Source of the DNA: [Clostridium] fimetarium
GTDB taxonomy: Bacteria; Bacillota; Clostridia; Lachnospirales; Lachnospiraceae
NCBI RefSeq assembly: GCF_900111235.1
Contig: NZ_FOJI01000005.1
Location: 1-64,000, forward strand
Length of the DNA: 64,000 nt
Direction of reading: 5' to 3'
The stretch's first letter is position 1. Each line of letters opens with the position of its first letter. Shown here in pieces: positions 53,210-61,405 of this stretch. The notes under the pieces were generated by a model, which was not told the DNA's origin, ran no database searches, and saw nothing but the letters and a program-made list of their open reading frames with translations. The position numbers and the translations under genes are program-made.

Positions 53210-53503
53210 ATGGCAGAAAGAATTACGGTAACCCCAGAAGAATTAAGAACATCTTCATCAAACTTTACAACAAAATCTGGTCAAATCAGAGAGATCCTTT
53301 CATACTTGCGTACAGAAGTTAACAATTTGGAAGCATCATGGAAAGGCGCTGCACAAAGTCAATTTTTTGTAATGTACAGCGAAATGGAATCAACGTTGAA
53401 TCAATTTCCAGATGTATTAGATGGAATTAGTGGACAACTTACAACTGTTGCAGATACATTAGAAGAAACAGATGAAGCGCTTAAAACAGCCTTACAAGGC
53501 TAG
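53210..53503 (+). CDS. esxA: WXG100 protein (EsxA-like)
   Basis: 97 residues from ATG 53210, seven bases after AAAGGAGGTG, the strongest ribosome site in the locus. A helical hairpin with the turn motif SWKG near residue 41, and a C-terminal DTLEETDEALKTAL that matches the YxxxD/E-type export tail in position. WXG100 proteins are the small substrates and structural partners of T7SS. It lies between a weak attenuator and a strong terminator, so it can be made in excess over the rest. Confidence 0.93.
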   Translation: MAERITVTPEELRTSSSNFTTKSGQIREILSYLRTEVNNLEASWKGAAQSQFFVMYSEMESTLNQFPDVLDGISGQLTTVADTLEETDEALKTALQG

Positions 53504-53520
53504 TAACATTTTACACATTG

Positions 53521-53556
53521 GAAAGGTGACTAGGACAAGTTATAAGTCACCTTTTC
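53521..53556 (+). terminator. Intrinsic terminator after esxA
   Basis: GAAAGGTGACT (53521-53531) pairs with AGTCACCTTTTC (53544-53555), and the 3' arm itself holds the TTTT. It probably lets most transcripts end after the first WXG100 gene. Confidence 0.8.
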
Positions 53557-53586
53557 AAATTATTAAAAATCAATGGAGGATGAAGA

Positions 53587-53892
53587 ATGTCTACATCATC
53601 AGTACAAAGAATTGATACTGCCGCATTTGAAGATGCGATTACTAAGATTGACAAAGTTGTTACTTCTTTTGGTACAACGAAAGATTCTATTGTTTTATCA
53701 ACAGATTCATTATTATCAACATGGACCGGAAAAGGTAAAGATATGTTTGAAAAGGCGTATACATCACTTAAAACGGAGTTAGTAGATGAAGAAGAAAACT
53801 TACAGACGATTAGTGAAGATTTAAAAGCAATGAAAGAAAGTTATGACGAATGGGATGCAGCAACCAAAAGCTCTTTTCTGAGTGATTGCTAG
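53587..53892 (+). CDS. Second WXG100-family protein
   Basis: 101 residues, ATG 53587 behind GGAGGATG. A helical hairpin with TWTGKG near residue 42, then KDMFEKAYTSLKTEL and a tail DEWDAATKSSFLSDC. It is clearly of WXG100 size and pattern but diverged from the first copy. It heads the effector part of the locus and may pair with the effector at 54381 or with the first WXG100. Confidence 0.88.
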   Translation: MSTSSVQRIDTAAFEDAITKIDKVVTSFGTTKDSIVLSTDSLLSTWTGKGKDMFEKAYTSLKTELVDEEENLQTISEDLKAMKESYDEWDAATKSSFLSDC

Positions 53893-53929
53893 GTTGCTAT
53901 AATTATGAAAATAGGCGGGTGATGAAAAA

Positions 53930-54307
53930 ATGGGCTGGAGCGAATACAATTTACTTTCAAGCTATAAGGAAAAATTATCAGATGGATCAAGTGATGTTTT
54001 TTCTGTCAATAAAGAAATTGATAATCTGAATGAACAATTCAATACAGCAGTAAAGGGAAATTACTATGGAGTAAGTGGTAGTGATTTCAGTGCTTATAAA
54101 GAAACATCACCCGATAATGATATAAAAATATTGAGTGCAAAAAACTATATACAAAATGAAATGGATGCCATTAAAAGAGATATTGAAGCGGCCGAGGCAG
54201 CCAGGAAAGCAGCAGAGGCAAAAGCTACGAAACTAGCAGCCGAGAAAGTAAAAAAAGAAGCAGAGGAAAAAGCTGAACGAGCAGCACAAGAGAAGGACTC
54301 CATATAA
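53930..54307 (+). CDS. Helical coiled-coil protein of the T7SS effector cluster
   Basis: 125 residues, ATG 53930 behind GGGTGATG. The first half contains SEYNLLSSYKEKLSDGSSDV and a serine/tyrosine-rich segment (YYGVSGSDFSAYK); the second half is a long charged helix (AAEAARKAAEAKATKLAAEK). It is similar in size and place to the DUF5082-like and Lap chaperone partners of LXG effectors, which coat the effector N-terminus. No clear family match; partner role is inferred from context. Confidence 0.65.
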   Translation: MGWSEYNLLSSYKEKLSDGSSDVFSVNKEIDNLNEQFNTAVKGNYYGVSGSDFSAYKETSPDNDIKILSAKNYIQNEMDAIKRDIEAAEAARKAAEAKATKLAAEKVKKEAEEKAERAAQEKDSI

Positions 54308-54380
54308 AATAATGGTCAAAGACCAATGAATGCTGGTCAATGGAGATGAAGATAATAGTTAGTTGGAGGGATGAAAAAGT

Positions 54381-55583
54381 ATGGCACAATTAATAGTAAA
54401 TTATTCTGCGATTGATACTTTGAAGGGCACAATTACAAGTGCAAATCAATTTTTTGAAAATAGAAAAGAAACAATTGAAACAATTAGAAGCGGAGTTAAT
54501 AATGTATCAACAAACCGTAGTTATTTAGGTTCTGCGGTAAGCGAATTATATGACAAAAGCAAGTCGTTTTCTGATAAAGAGACTGATTTAAACACATTCA
54601 AAGACGAATTAACTACGTTTGCAAGTGATGCAATGGAGGCAGACCAAAGAGTTGCCAATAGAATCACTTCTACTACAAGTAGCTTTTGTTACACAACAGG
54701 TATTGGTGTTACAAAAACGGAAGAAAAGTCATGGTGGCAATCCGTTAAGGATGCTGTATCAGATGGAATCGATTCTGTTAAAGATTGGTATCAGGAAAAT
54801 AAAGATGCTATTTGGGCGGGCGTAAGCTTTGTGGCTAACATTGTATTTTGTGTTCTTGCGGTTGTCGCTTTCATTGCAACGCTACCAGCATCTGGATTTT
54901 TTGCGGTTTGTGGGGCAATAGCAGCAGGATTCGCATTAGCAAATGCAGCTGCCGATGTTGTTACTTCAGCGATAGCATATGGTTCTTATGTAAATGGTGA
55001 TAAAGAAGGTGGAGATGCATGGGCCAAACGAGGGCTGAAAGATGGATTCTTGCTGGTTGGAAGAAAAGCGGATGAACTAACAGGCTTGAATGTATTTGAA
55101 ACAAGTTTTTCAGTAGTATATACTACATTGAGTATAGTGACTGCTGCTTATGGGGTAGCGAAGTTGGGTCAGGGGTTATTAAAATCATTTAAACTAAATA
55201 AACTTGCATGGAAGAATGCCTTTAAATTTAAAGGGAACAAGAATTTAAAATGGGCTAAAAAGATTAACTGGAAAAGCCGCTTTAAAAGTTCAAGTAATTG
55301 GAAGGATGCAGGTAAAACTTTGCTTGGAGTTAAAAAGACGCCATATGTTTCATCTAAGGATTATATGAATTTCAAAAAATCCTGGGCAGGAAAATTAGCA
55401 TTAAAAGTTGATGGAAAAAATACTAGTGTCATTGCACTTTTACAATTTAATCAGACTGGTACAAATGTAAAAGCTGCTTACAAAACGGTAGAAAATATAT
55501 TTAGTGGAGGAAATTTGTTTGGTGAAGTCGGTGCAATTAAAGCATTTTCTAATCTCACTAAAAGTGTAGGATTAACCAATTGA
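54381..55583 (+). CDS. Candidate T7SS effector, membrane-active (LXG-like N-terminus)
   Basis: 400 residues. An all-helical N-terminus (about 1-105; FFENRKETIETIRSGVNNVS, then KETDLNTFKDELTTFASDAM) resembles LXG/WXG export domains. A hydrophobic, glycine- and alanine-rich middle (about 143-205; FFAVCGAIAAGFALANAAAD) could insert into membranes. A second hydrophobic segment is near 245-265, and the last 130 residues are rich in K and W. No enzyme signature is seen. Start ATG 54381 follows GGAGGGATG. Next to it are two tandem membrane proteins of the kind expected for immunity. A depolarising or pore-forming toxin is the simplest reading; a structural component is the alternative. Confidence 0.7.
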   Translation: MAQLIVNYSAIDTLKGTITSANQFFENRKETIETIRSGVNNVSTNRSYLGSAVSELYDKSKSFSDKETDLNTFKDELTTFASDAMEADQRVANRITSTTSSFCYTTGIGVTKTEEKSWWQSVKDAVSDGIDSVKDWYQENKDAIWAGVSFVANIVFCVLAVVAFIATLPASGFFAVCGAIAAGFALANAAADVVTSAIAYGSYVNGDKEGGDAWAKRGLKDGFLLVGRKADELTGLNVFETSFSVVYTTLSIVTAAYGVAKLGQGLLKSFKLNKLAWKNAFKFKGNKNLKWAKKINWKSRFKSSSNWKDAGKTLLGVKKTPYVSSKDYMNFKKSWAGKLALKVDGKNTSVIALLQFNQTGTNVKAAYKTVENIFSGGNLFGEVGAIKAFSNLTKSVGLTN

Positions 55584-55614
55584 GAGTTAAGTTTTAATTT
55601 GAAAGGATGAGTAT

Positions 55615-56151
55615 ATGGAATTGTTAATGTCAAAGGAAAAAAGACTAGTGTATAAAAAGATGCCTTGGATTTTGTTTTTATTAACAGTAGTTATATTACC
55701 TGCAATAGCGTGGCCTTTATCATTTAGGCTTACGCCAGAAGCTCAAACATACCCTCTTATTGTAAAAATATTGATGACGGCAGTTATTCTTGTACCTATA
55801 GTAATACAAATCCCTTGTCTTTGTATATGTGGAGGATACTTACTCTATTGTTATGGTAGATCAGGAACCCAAACGCTGAATGTCTATGATGATGTGTTTG
55901 TATTTTCATATTATTCAGGAGGCGGAGATAATTGTACTACAGATACATACTATATAAAAAATGTTGCTAGCTATACTATAAAAAAACGATCCATTACAAT
56001 TAAGGGCCAGTTTAAACGGAAACAGTCAGGGAGAAATAGTAGTCAAAGAATTGCACATTGGATTACGATACCAAGAACATTTGAGAATGAAAAAGTATTG
56101 ATAGACTTTTTTGACAAACACATTCTACTAGAAAAAAATAATAGAAAGTAG
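55615..56151 (+). CDS. Immunity-like membrane protein, copy 1a
   Basis: 178 residues with two membrane helices (about 15-35 and 55-82), then a soluble C-terminal domain. From YCYGRSGTQTLNVYDDVFVF onward it is nearly identical to the next gene, whereas the N-terminal helices differ. Small membrane proteins repeated after a T7SS toxin are typically immunity proteins. Start ATG 55615 follows AAAGGATG. Target and role are inferred only. Confidence 0.7.
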   Translation: MELLMSKEKRLVYKKMPWILFLLTVVILPAIAWPLSFRLTPEAQTYPLIVKILMTAVILVPIVIQIPCLCICGGYLLYCYGRSGTQTLNVYDDVFVFSYYSGGGDNCTTDTYYIKNVASYTIKKRSITIKGQFKRKQSGRNSSQRIAHWITIPRTFENEKVLIDFFDKHILLEKNNRK

Positions 56152-56167
56152 GTAAATCAATATAGTG

Positions 56168-56698
56168 ATGAAACTAAAAGAAGAATCAAAAATTGAGTTA
56201 TTATCATCAAAAATAAAACGGAAAAAGTATATTATGTCTGCGTGGAAATGGTTTTTATTTAGTACCGTTTGTGTTCCATTGCTTGGACTTTTGATGTTTT
56301 GGGTGTTGCCTAAAAATTTGTATTATGGAAATGTACTAGGAGGAATTCTTGGTTTGGCCATTTCACAGGGTTTTATAGGATTTTGGATTTTGGGAGGATA
56401 CGTGCTCTATTGTTATGGTAGATCAGGAACCCAAACATTGAATGTTTTTGATGATGTATTTGTATTTTCATATTATTCAGGAAGCTCAAGTAATTGCACC
56501 ACAGACACATATTACATAAATAATGTTAATTCATATACTATAAAAAAACGTTCCATTACAATTAAGGGCGAGTTTAAACGAATACAGTCAGGATCAAATA
56601 GTAGCCAAAAGGTTGCACATTGGATCACGATACCAAGAACATTTGAGAATGAAGAAGTATTGATAGACTTTTTTGACAAGCACATTGTACAAAAGTAA
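56168..56698 (+). CDS. Immunity-like membrane protein, copy 1b
   Basis: 176 residues from ATG 56168; a GTG at 56165 is an alternative and the ribosome site is weak. It has two N-terminal helices with a different sequence from copy 1a, then a C-terminal domain starting YCYGRSGTQTLNVFDDVFVF that is almost the same as in copy 1a (TIPRTFENE.VLIDFFDKHI is shared). The pattern of one variable and one conserved half points to duplication with recombination. Confidence 0.7.
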   Translation: MKLKEESKIELLSSKIKRKKYIMSAWKWFLFSTVCVPLLGLLMFWVLPKNLYYGNVLGGILGLAISQGFIGFWILGGYVLYCYGRSGTQTLNVFDDVFVFSYYSGSSSNCTTDTYYINNVNSYTIKKRSITIKGEFKRIQSGSNSSQKVAHWITIPRTFENEEVLIDFFDKHIVQK

Positions 56699-56738
56699 AA
56701 GTAAAATATAAGCTAGAAGATCAGAGGAGATTAACCAT

Positions 56739-58046
56739 ATGGAAAAAGAGTTTTCACAAGCTGAAGAATATAATCAACAAGGTCGCTCATTTTATGGATT
56801 GGATAAATATAAGGAAGCAATGGATATGTATCAAAAAGCAGAGCGGGAAGATCCAATGTTGATTGATACCTATTTAAATATGGTAGAACTTTATATTATC
56901 ACAAGTAAACTTAATGATGCGAAAGCAGTATTAGAAAAAGTTTTTATGATTGATAAGAATAATGGTGAGGCTTTGTTTCATTTAGGCAATATTGCATATA
57001 TGGAAAATGATTTAGAAGCAGCGCGAAGTTACTATACAAAGTCCATGAATAGTGGATATAGCGATCCTATTGTTCTCTATCATCTGGGTTCTTTATATTT
57101 GGATATGGGGGATCTAGGCAATGCGCTATTTTATTATGGAAAAACAATTAAAGCCGATCCTTATAATAGCGGCGCTAGATTGCGAAAGATTGAAATATTG
57201 ATTACTCAGGAAAAGTATGAGGAGGCATTAAGAAGTTCCGATGAACTGATTGAAGTACGTCCTGACACGTTCGAAGGGTATCATTATAAGTTTGTTACAT
57301 TATTGGGTTTAGATAGAGCAGAGGAAGGTGATAAAGTACTTGAGTATGCAATGGAACTGTTTCCTAAAGATTTAGGATTCGTTTATGATAAGATTAAATA
57401 TTATGAACACATAGATGATTATGCTTCTGCATTGAACCTTATCGACGAAAGATTCTCCAAAGATAAGGAAGGCTGGAATCCTATCCGGAAGGAAAAGGCA
57501 AAGATTTTATTTTCAAATGAGAACTTTGATGAGGCAAAAATCTTATTAAAAGAAATATTGTCAGAAGAATACGATGACGAAATGTGTTATTGCTTAATGC
57601 ATTTACATATTGGTTATGAAGAGTATAATGAAGTTCTTGAATGCTGTGCGAAGATCATTGAGCATAATAGTGAAAATGAAAATCAAAGTGAATATTATTA
57701 TTCTGCAGTCTATTACCAAGCAGCTTGTTATAAAAAGATGGGGAATTCAGTTGTTGCACAACAAAAATATGCGGAGGCACAAAAACTATTCAGATTCGCA
57801 TGCTCTGCACATCATGATAATTTGATTCTATATTTATACAGAGCTTTATGTTATAGAGAGCTAAAAAACTATGACAAGGCTTTTGAAATGATTGAATACA
57901 TCATCAATATTTCAGATGGAAATCTTTCAGAAGCATTTTATGTGCGTTCACTATTGAATACAGATATCAATGAGGAAATAAAGGCAAAAACTGATATGGA
58001 CAAGGCACTCAGTATGAATAAAACACTAAAAGAAATCTTAATGTAA
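56739..58046 (+). CDS. TPR protein of the T7SS effector cluster
   Basis: 435 residues, soluble, built of about ten tetratricopeptide repeats (for example YNQQGRSFYGLDKYKEAMDM, then ALFHLGNIAYMENDLEAARS). No signal peptide. TPR proteins act as docking scaffolds; here it could hold the effector or its chaperones near EssC. Start ATG 56739 follows GAGGAG. It separates the two pairs of immunity-like genes and is followed 14 bases later by a WXG100-like gene. Confidence 0.88.
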   Translation: MEKEFSQAEEYNQQGRSFYGLDKYKEAMDMYQKAEREDPMLIDTYLNMVELYIITSKLNDAKAVLEKVFMIDKNNGEALFHLGNIAYMENDLEAARSYYTKSMNSGYSDPIVLYHLGSLYLDMGDLGNALFYYGKTIKADPYNSGARLRKIEILITQEKYEEALRSSDELIEVRPDTFEGYHYKFVTLLGLDRAEEGDKVLEYAMELFPKDLGFVYDKIKYYEHIDDYASALNLIDERFSKDKEGWNPIRKEKAKILFSNENFDEAKILLKEILSEEYDDEMCYCLMHLHIGYEEYNEVLECCAKIIEHNSENENQSEYYYSAVYYQAACYKKMGNSVVAQQKYAEAQKLFRFACSAHHDNLILYLYRALCYRELKNYDKAFEMIEYIINISDGNLSEAFYVRSLLNTDINEEIKAKTDMDKALSMNKTLKEILM

Positions 58047-58060
58047 GGGGGAAATCACAT

Positions 58061-58360
58061 ATGGAAACTTTAAAAGTGGATTTAACGCAATTAAGGCAAA
58101 CGATAGTGGTGTACGAAACTGCTACGGATGATTTGCAGACCTCATTTAATGAGTTGGAAACAGCAATGAATACGCTAAAGAATTCAGGTTGGAAATCAGG
58201 TGCAAGTACAAAATATTTCTCTACGTATGACACATCATGGAAAAACAATATGGAAAGACAACTAAAGATTATAAATCATTTAAAATCTTGTTTGGGTGTA
58301 GCTGAGGTAGAATATCAAACACTATATAACCAGGTTAATTCGATTGGGAAAAACTTGTAA
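58061..58360 (+). CDS. WXG100-like small helical protein
   Basis: 99 residues, ATG 58061 behind AAGGGGG. A helical hairpin, with the turn at SGWKSGAS near residue 45, where WXG100 proteins have W-x-G. The N-terminal helix (TLKVDLTQLRQTIVVYETAT) and C-terminal helix (LKSCLGVAEVEYQTLYNQVN) fit the fold. It is a third WXG100-type gene in the locus and may be the partner of an effector lying elsewhere. Confidence 0.75.
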   Translation: METLKVDLTQLRQTIVVYETATDDLQTSFNELETAMNTLKNSGWKSGASTKYFSTYDTSWKNNMERQLKIINHLKSCLGVAEVEYQTLYNQVNSIGKNL

Positions 58361-58383
58361 AAAAGTCATTTACGGAGGTAATA

Positions 58384-58926
58384 ATGAATAGTTATACATT
58401 TGGTAATAAGTTTGTATTTGATAACAAAAAGGTGATGGCAGGAATTCTGTTTAAGTTAATCATGTCTTTTATAGGAATTTTGCTTATAGCTCAGCTTATT
58501 ATGGATGGATTTTCGGTAATGACAGTATTTATACCCATTTTTATAATTAGCTTATTTATACCCAAGGGAGCACCTACACTCCAAACGGATATTTTGACAA
58601 AAGTTTCGATTGAAAATGGAGCATTGACGATATCTTATATGAATTTAGATCGTCATGACAAGTTGGGGATTAGAAATGAATATCATACAATACTTCCTAA
58701 TCAAATAAAAAAAATTAGATATAATGATAAGTATTCTAAATTGCAGATTGTAAGTAAGGGATCTGTGAAAATAACATATAGCTCAAACGAAGTTATCGAG
58801 AAGAATTATCAAGATAGTGATGAAGTGTGTCAAAACATTTTATATTTAACAGACGAGGTAAGAGAACCATTATTACAAATGATAAAGAGTATTTGTGATC
58901 ATAGTACACAGTTGCAAAAAAGATAA
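58384..58926 (+). CDS. Immunity-like membrane protein, copy 2a
   Basis: 180 residues. It starts NSYTFGNKFVFDNKKV, has two membrane helices (about 20-38 and 42-60), then a soluble part with ISYMNLDRHDKLGIRNEYHT and LYLTDEVREPLLQMIKSICD. It shares both phrases with the next gene, so the two are paralogues. A cytosolic or outer domain resembling a PH-like or YcxB fold is possible. Start ATG 58384 follows GGAGGT. No toxin gene is directly next to this pair. Confidence 0.65.
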   Translation: MNSYTFGNKFVFDNKKVMAGILFKLIMSFIGILLIAQLIMDGFSVMTVFIPIFIISLFIPKGAPTLQTDILTKVSIENGALTISYMNLDRHDKLGIRNEYHTILPNQIKKIRYNDKYSKLQIVSKGSVKITYSSNEVIEKNYQDSDEVCQNILYLTDEVREPLLQMIKSICDHSTQLQKR

Positions 58927-58964
58927 TTAGTTCCAGTGCAACTTAAGCGAAAGATGGAGGAAAA

Positions 58965-59519
58965 ATGAATAATTATACATTTAGCAATAAATTTATTATA
59001 AAAAACAAGTCGTACAAACATAAGACACGCACAATCGTATTGATTGTATTATTGGTATTATTTATGATTATAACGATTCCACTAATAGGATTTTCCCCAA
59101 CAAGGATTTACCCATCTCTTCTTCTTATAGGTTTGTTATTGACTAAATTAAAACCTGAATTTATTGTTGAAGCAGCAACAAGAGTTGAATTTGATAATGA
59201 AAAATTAACGATATATTATATGAATTTAAACCGTCAGGATAAACTCGGAGTCAGAAATGAGAGTTACATCATATTTCCCAATATGATAAAAGATATTTTT
59301 TATGACGACGTGAGATTTCAATTACATATTCTAAGCAAGCCATTGGTTAAGGTTACACCTAAAAAGAAAAATGTGATTGAAAAAGATTATAGAGAATCTA
59401 ATGAATGGTTTGAGAATACTTTATATTTAACGGATGAGGTTAGGGAATCCATATTACAAATGTTAAATAGTATTTGTAAAATAAAACCTATGCCAGCAGA
59501 ATATGGATTCAATATATGA
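58965..59519 (+). CDS. Immunity-like membrane protein, copy 2b
   Basis: 184 residues, paralogue of copy 2a: NNYTFSNKFIIKNKSYK at the start, two helices (about 24-42 and 48-64), then IYYMNLNRQDKLGVRNESYI and LYLTDEVRESILQMLNSICK. Sequence conservation is spread evenly, unlike in pair 1. Start ATG 58965 follows GGAGGA. It is the last gene of the locus; a clear terminator follows. Confidence 0.65.
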   Translation: MNNYTFSNKFIIKNKSYKHKTRTIVLIVLLVLFMIITIPLIGFSPTRIYPSLLLIGLLLTKLKPEFIVEAATRVEFDNEKLTIYYMNLNRQDKLGVRNESYIIFPNMIKDIFYDDVRFQLHILSKPLVKVTPKKKNVIEKDYRESNEWFENTLYLTDEVRESILQMLNSICKIKPMPAEYGFNI

Positions 59520-59553
59520 TATATAAATTTTTCGGGTAAAATGTATCTTTATA

Positions 59554-59600
59554 AACTTCGGCAGTTCGATTGGTAAACAATTGGAATGCCGGAGTTTTTT
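59554..59600 (+). terminator. Intrinsic terminator of the T7SS-like locus
   Basis: AACTTCGGCA (from 59554) pairs with TGCCGGAGTT (ending at about 59596), with further TTC/GGA pairs inside, followed by TTTT. It marks the 3' end of the 21.5-kb locus. Confidence 0.85.
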
Positions 59601-59685
59601 AGATTTCCACCTAGGTGTTGTAGAGTAAAAGAACAAAGCATTTATTGTAAGAAATTGTAAAATGTTGAGAGGGATCTTGTCGAAA

Positions 59686-59737
59686 ATTGCAATAAATAAA
59701 TTGCAATTTTGACATTTAGAAGATATAATTATTATAT
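59686..59737 (+). promoter_or_regulatory. Promoter with paired palindromic operator for the GGDEF gene
   Basis: TTGACA (59709-59714) and TTATAT (59732-59737) are 17 bases apart. Two copies of the self-complementary octamer ATTGCAAT (59686-59693 and 59700-59707) sit just before the -35, spaced 14 bases start to start. This is where an activator would bind. No matching regulator is known from the window; the XRE-B12 protein at 61406 is one candidate. Confidence 0.6.
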
Positions 59738-59821
59738 AACTAAAAAATGTGGTAGATATTTGCATTTAACTTGTTAAATTTTAATAAAAGTAGATTATAT
59801 AAAATTTGGAGGAAAATGCCT

Positions 59822-61030
59822 ATGGGATTAATAATTGCAATGCTTATTGCGTTATTGAATACATTATTGAATCACACAATGCTTACAAGGAAAAAATCGT
59901 TAATCTTTTGCCATGTATTATTTCTAATAAACTCTGTTATCGTAATTATAGCTGTTTTTGTTACTAGACAGTTGATAAATGACATGGCTATATATAAATA
60001 TATTTTTTGCATTATTATGTTTATGTATATAGTTTATATACATATAATTTTTGAAGAAACTATTTCAAAAAAGATATTTGTTATGATCAGCACTTGGGTG
60101 ATTTCGGTTATTATTTATAGTGTTTCAATATTGATTGCCAAACTTTACATTGACGTTGAAAGCGTAACTAATTTTATATATGGATTTCGAATTTTAGCAC
60201 AAATAATATTACTTTGGATTTTAGCGAAGCCTTGGTATCGCGAGAACTATAAAAGAATATTGTTGCTTGTTCAGGATAATACAATAAATTTGATGTCCAT
60301 ATATATGAGCATTGCATTTTTACTGTTACTGAACAATATATCAATTATCGATGTTAGCTTTAGAAATTTTGCAACAGTCTATGACCTATTGCTGTTTATT
60401 GTATTTATTATCCTAGGATATGTGATAGTATTTACAGGTATTTCATCTACATCTAAAATGGTGTTACTTCAACAGACAGTAGACATAGCGGAAAAAAAGT
60501 CTGAAGAGCATTTGAAAATGGCTAATATTGATTGTCTTACAGGCGTTGCATCCAGATTAAATATACTTAACAAAATAACAGATGCTATTTTGGAGTCGGA
60601 TAACTCGCAAAAGCTTGCAGTTTTGATGTTAGATATTGATAAATTTAAGTTCGTAAACGATAATTATGGACATAAGGCAGGGGATGAGGTTTTGAAATTC
60701 CTAACGGAGAAAATCAACGGATGTCTTAGAGAAACCGACACTATTGGAAGAGTTGGAGGAGATGAATTTGTTATTCTAATAAAGGATATTCATGCTGAGG
60801 CAGACATTGAAACGATGATTTGCAAAATCTTTGAGGTATTGAAGACCCCACTTGTTTTTAATCAACAAAATATACAGATTAATGTTAGTGTAGGAATAAG
60901 TATATTCCCGGATTTTTCACAAAATTTGGATAGCCTCATTAATCAAGCTGATCGTGCGATGTACGAAGCAAAAAAAACAGTAGGAAGTAGATATTGTCTT
61001 TATAGTGATTCTCTTTCAATATGTTCATGA
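59822..61030 (+). CDS. Membrane GGDEF diguanylate cyclase
   Basis: 402 residues from ATG 59822, nine bases after GGAGG; ATG 59816 is too close and the frame opens at 59771. Seven or eight N-terminal hydrophobic segments (to about 220) form a membrane sensor. A short coiled segment (DIAEKKSEEHLKMANIDCLT) leads to the GGDEF domain (about 240-402) with RVGGDEFVILI near 304-314 and FKFVNDNYGHKAGDEVL. It should make cyclic-di-GMP. No EAL or HD-GYP domain is attached. Confidence 0.92.
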   Translation: MGLIIAMLIALLNTLLNHTMLTRKKSLIFCHVLFLINSVIVIIAVFVTRQLINDMAIYKYIFCIIMFMYIVYIHIIFEETISKKIFVMISTWVISVIIYSVSILIAKLYIDVESVTNFIYGFRILAQIILLWILAKPWYRENYKRILLLVQDNTINLMSIYMSIAFLLLLNNISIIDVSFRNFATVYDLLLFIVFIILGYVIVFTGISSTSKMVLLQQTVDIAEKKSEEHLKMANIDCLTGVASRLNILNKITDAILESDNSQKLAVLMLDIDKFKFVNDNYGHKAGDEVLKFLTEKINGCLRETDTIGRVGGDEFVILIKDIHAEADIETMICKIFEVLKTPLVFNQQNIQINVSVGISIFPDFSQNLDSLINQADRAMYEAKKTVGSRYCLYSDSLSICS

Positions 61031-61131
61031 TTTGAGATGGGAGAATACGGTTCATAATATGGACTGAAAAGTTGTTGCTTTTTTCATTCAATTAAATATT
61101 AAACACGTCAAAAGCGAACGCAGTTCGATAT

Positions 61132-61194
61132 TAGACCGCTTATTTTCTATGTTTCGTAAGAAATATTGTTTTAGAGAATGAGTGGTCTATTTTT
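61132..61194 (+). terminator. Intrinsic terminator
   Basis: The arms 61132-61148 (TAGACCGCTTATTTTCT) and 61173-61189 (AGAGAATGAGTGGTCTA) form a 17-bp stem with three wobbles, then TTTTT. It ends the GGDEF gene. Confidence 0.85.
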
Positions 61195-61209
61195 GTTTAG
61201 AAATAGAAG

Positions 61210-61400
61210 AATAAACTTGAGAGAAATATATTCATTGAAATATATTTCATTATGAAATAAACGTAACGCAATATATGATAATATATTGCTATATATTTCG
61301 CTACGTGATAATATAATATAAAATAAAAGAATAAAAGAATATAAGAATAAAAGAATGAAAAAGTAAGAAAGTAAGAAAGTAAAAAAGTATGAAAGGAAGG
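61210..61400. promoter_or_regulatory. Repeat- and palindrome-rich region before the XRE-B12 regulator
   Basis: GAAATATAT-type repeats lie at 61222-61256. A perfect palindrome GCAATATAT-GATA-ATATATTGC is at 61268-61289, flanked by ACGTA (61261) and TACGT (61302). A run of GAATAAAA and AAGTAAGA units (61318-61395) follows, before the AAAGGAAGG site. Autoregulation at the palindrome by the downstream regulator is plausible. Confidence 0.4.
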
Positions 61401-61405
61401 ATAGT

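Noticed and set aside
53573-53782. A 69-residue frame overlapping the second WXG100 gene
   Set aside because: Out-of-phase shadow of the WXG100 frame, which has the proper site and motif.
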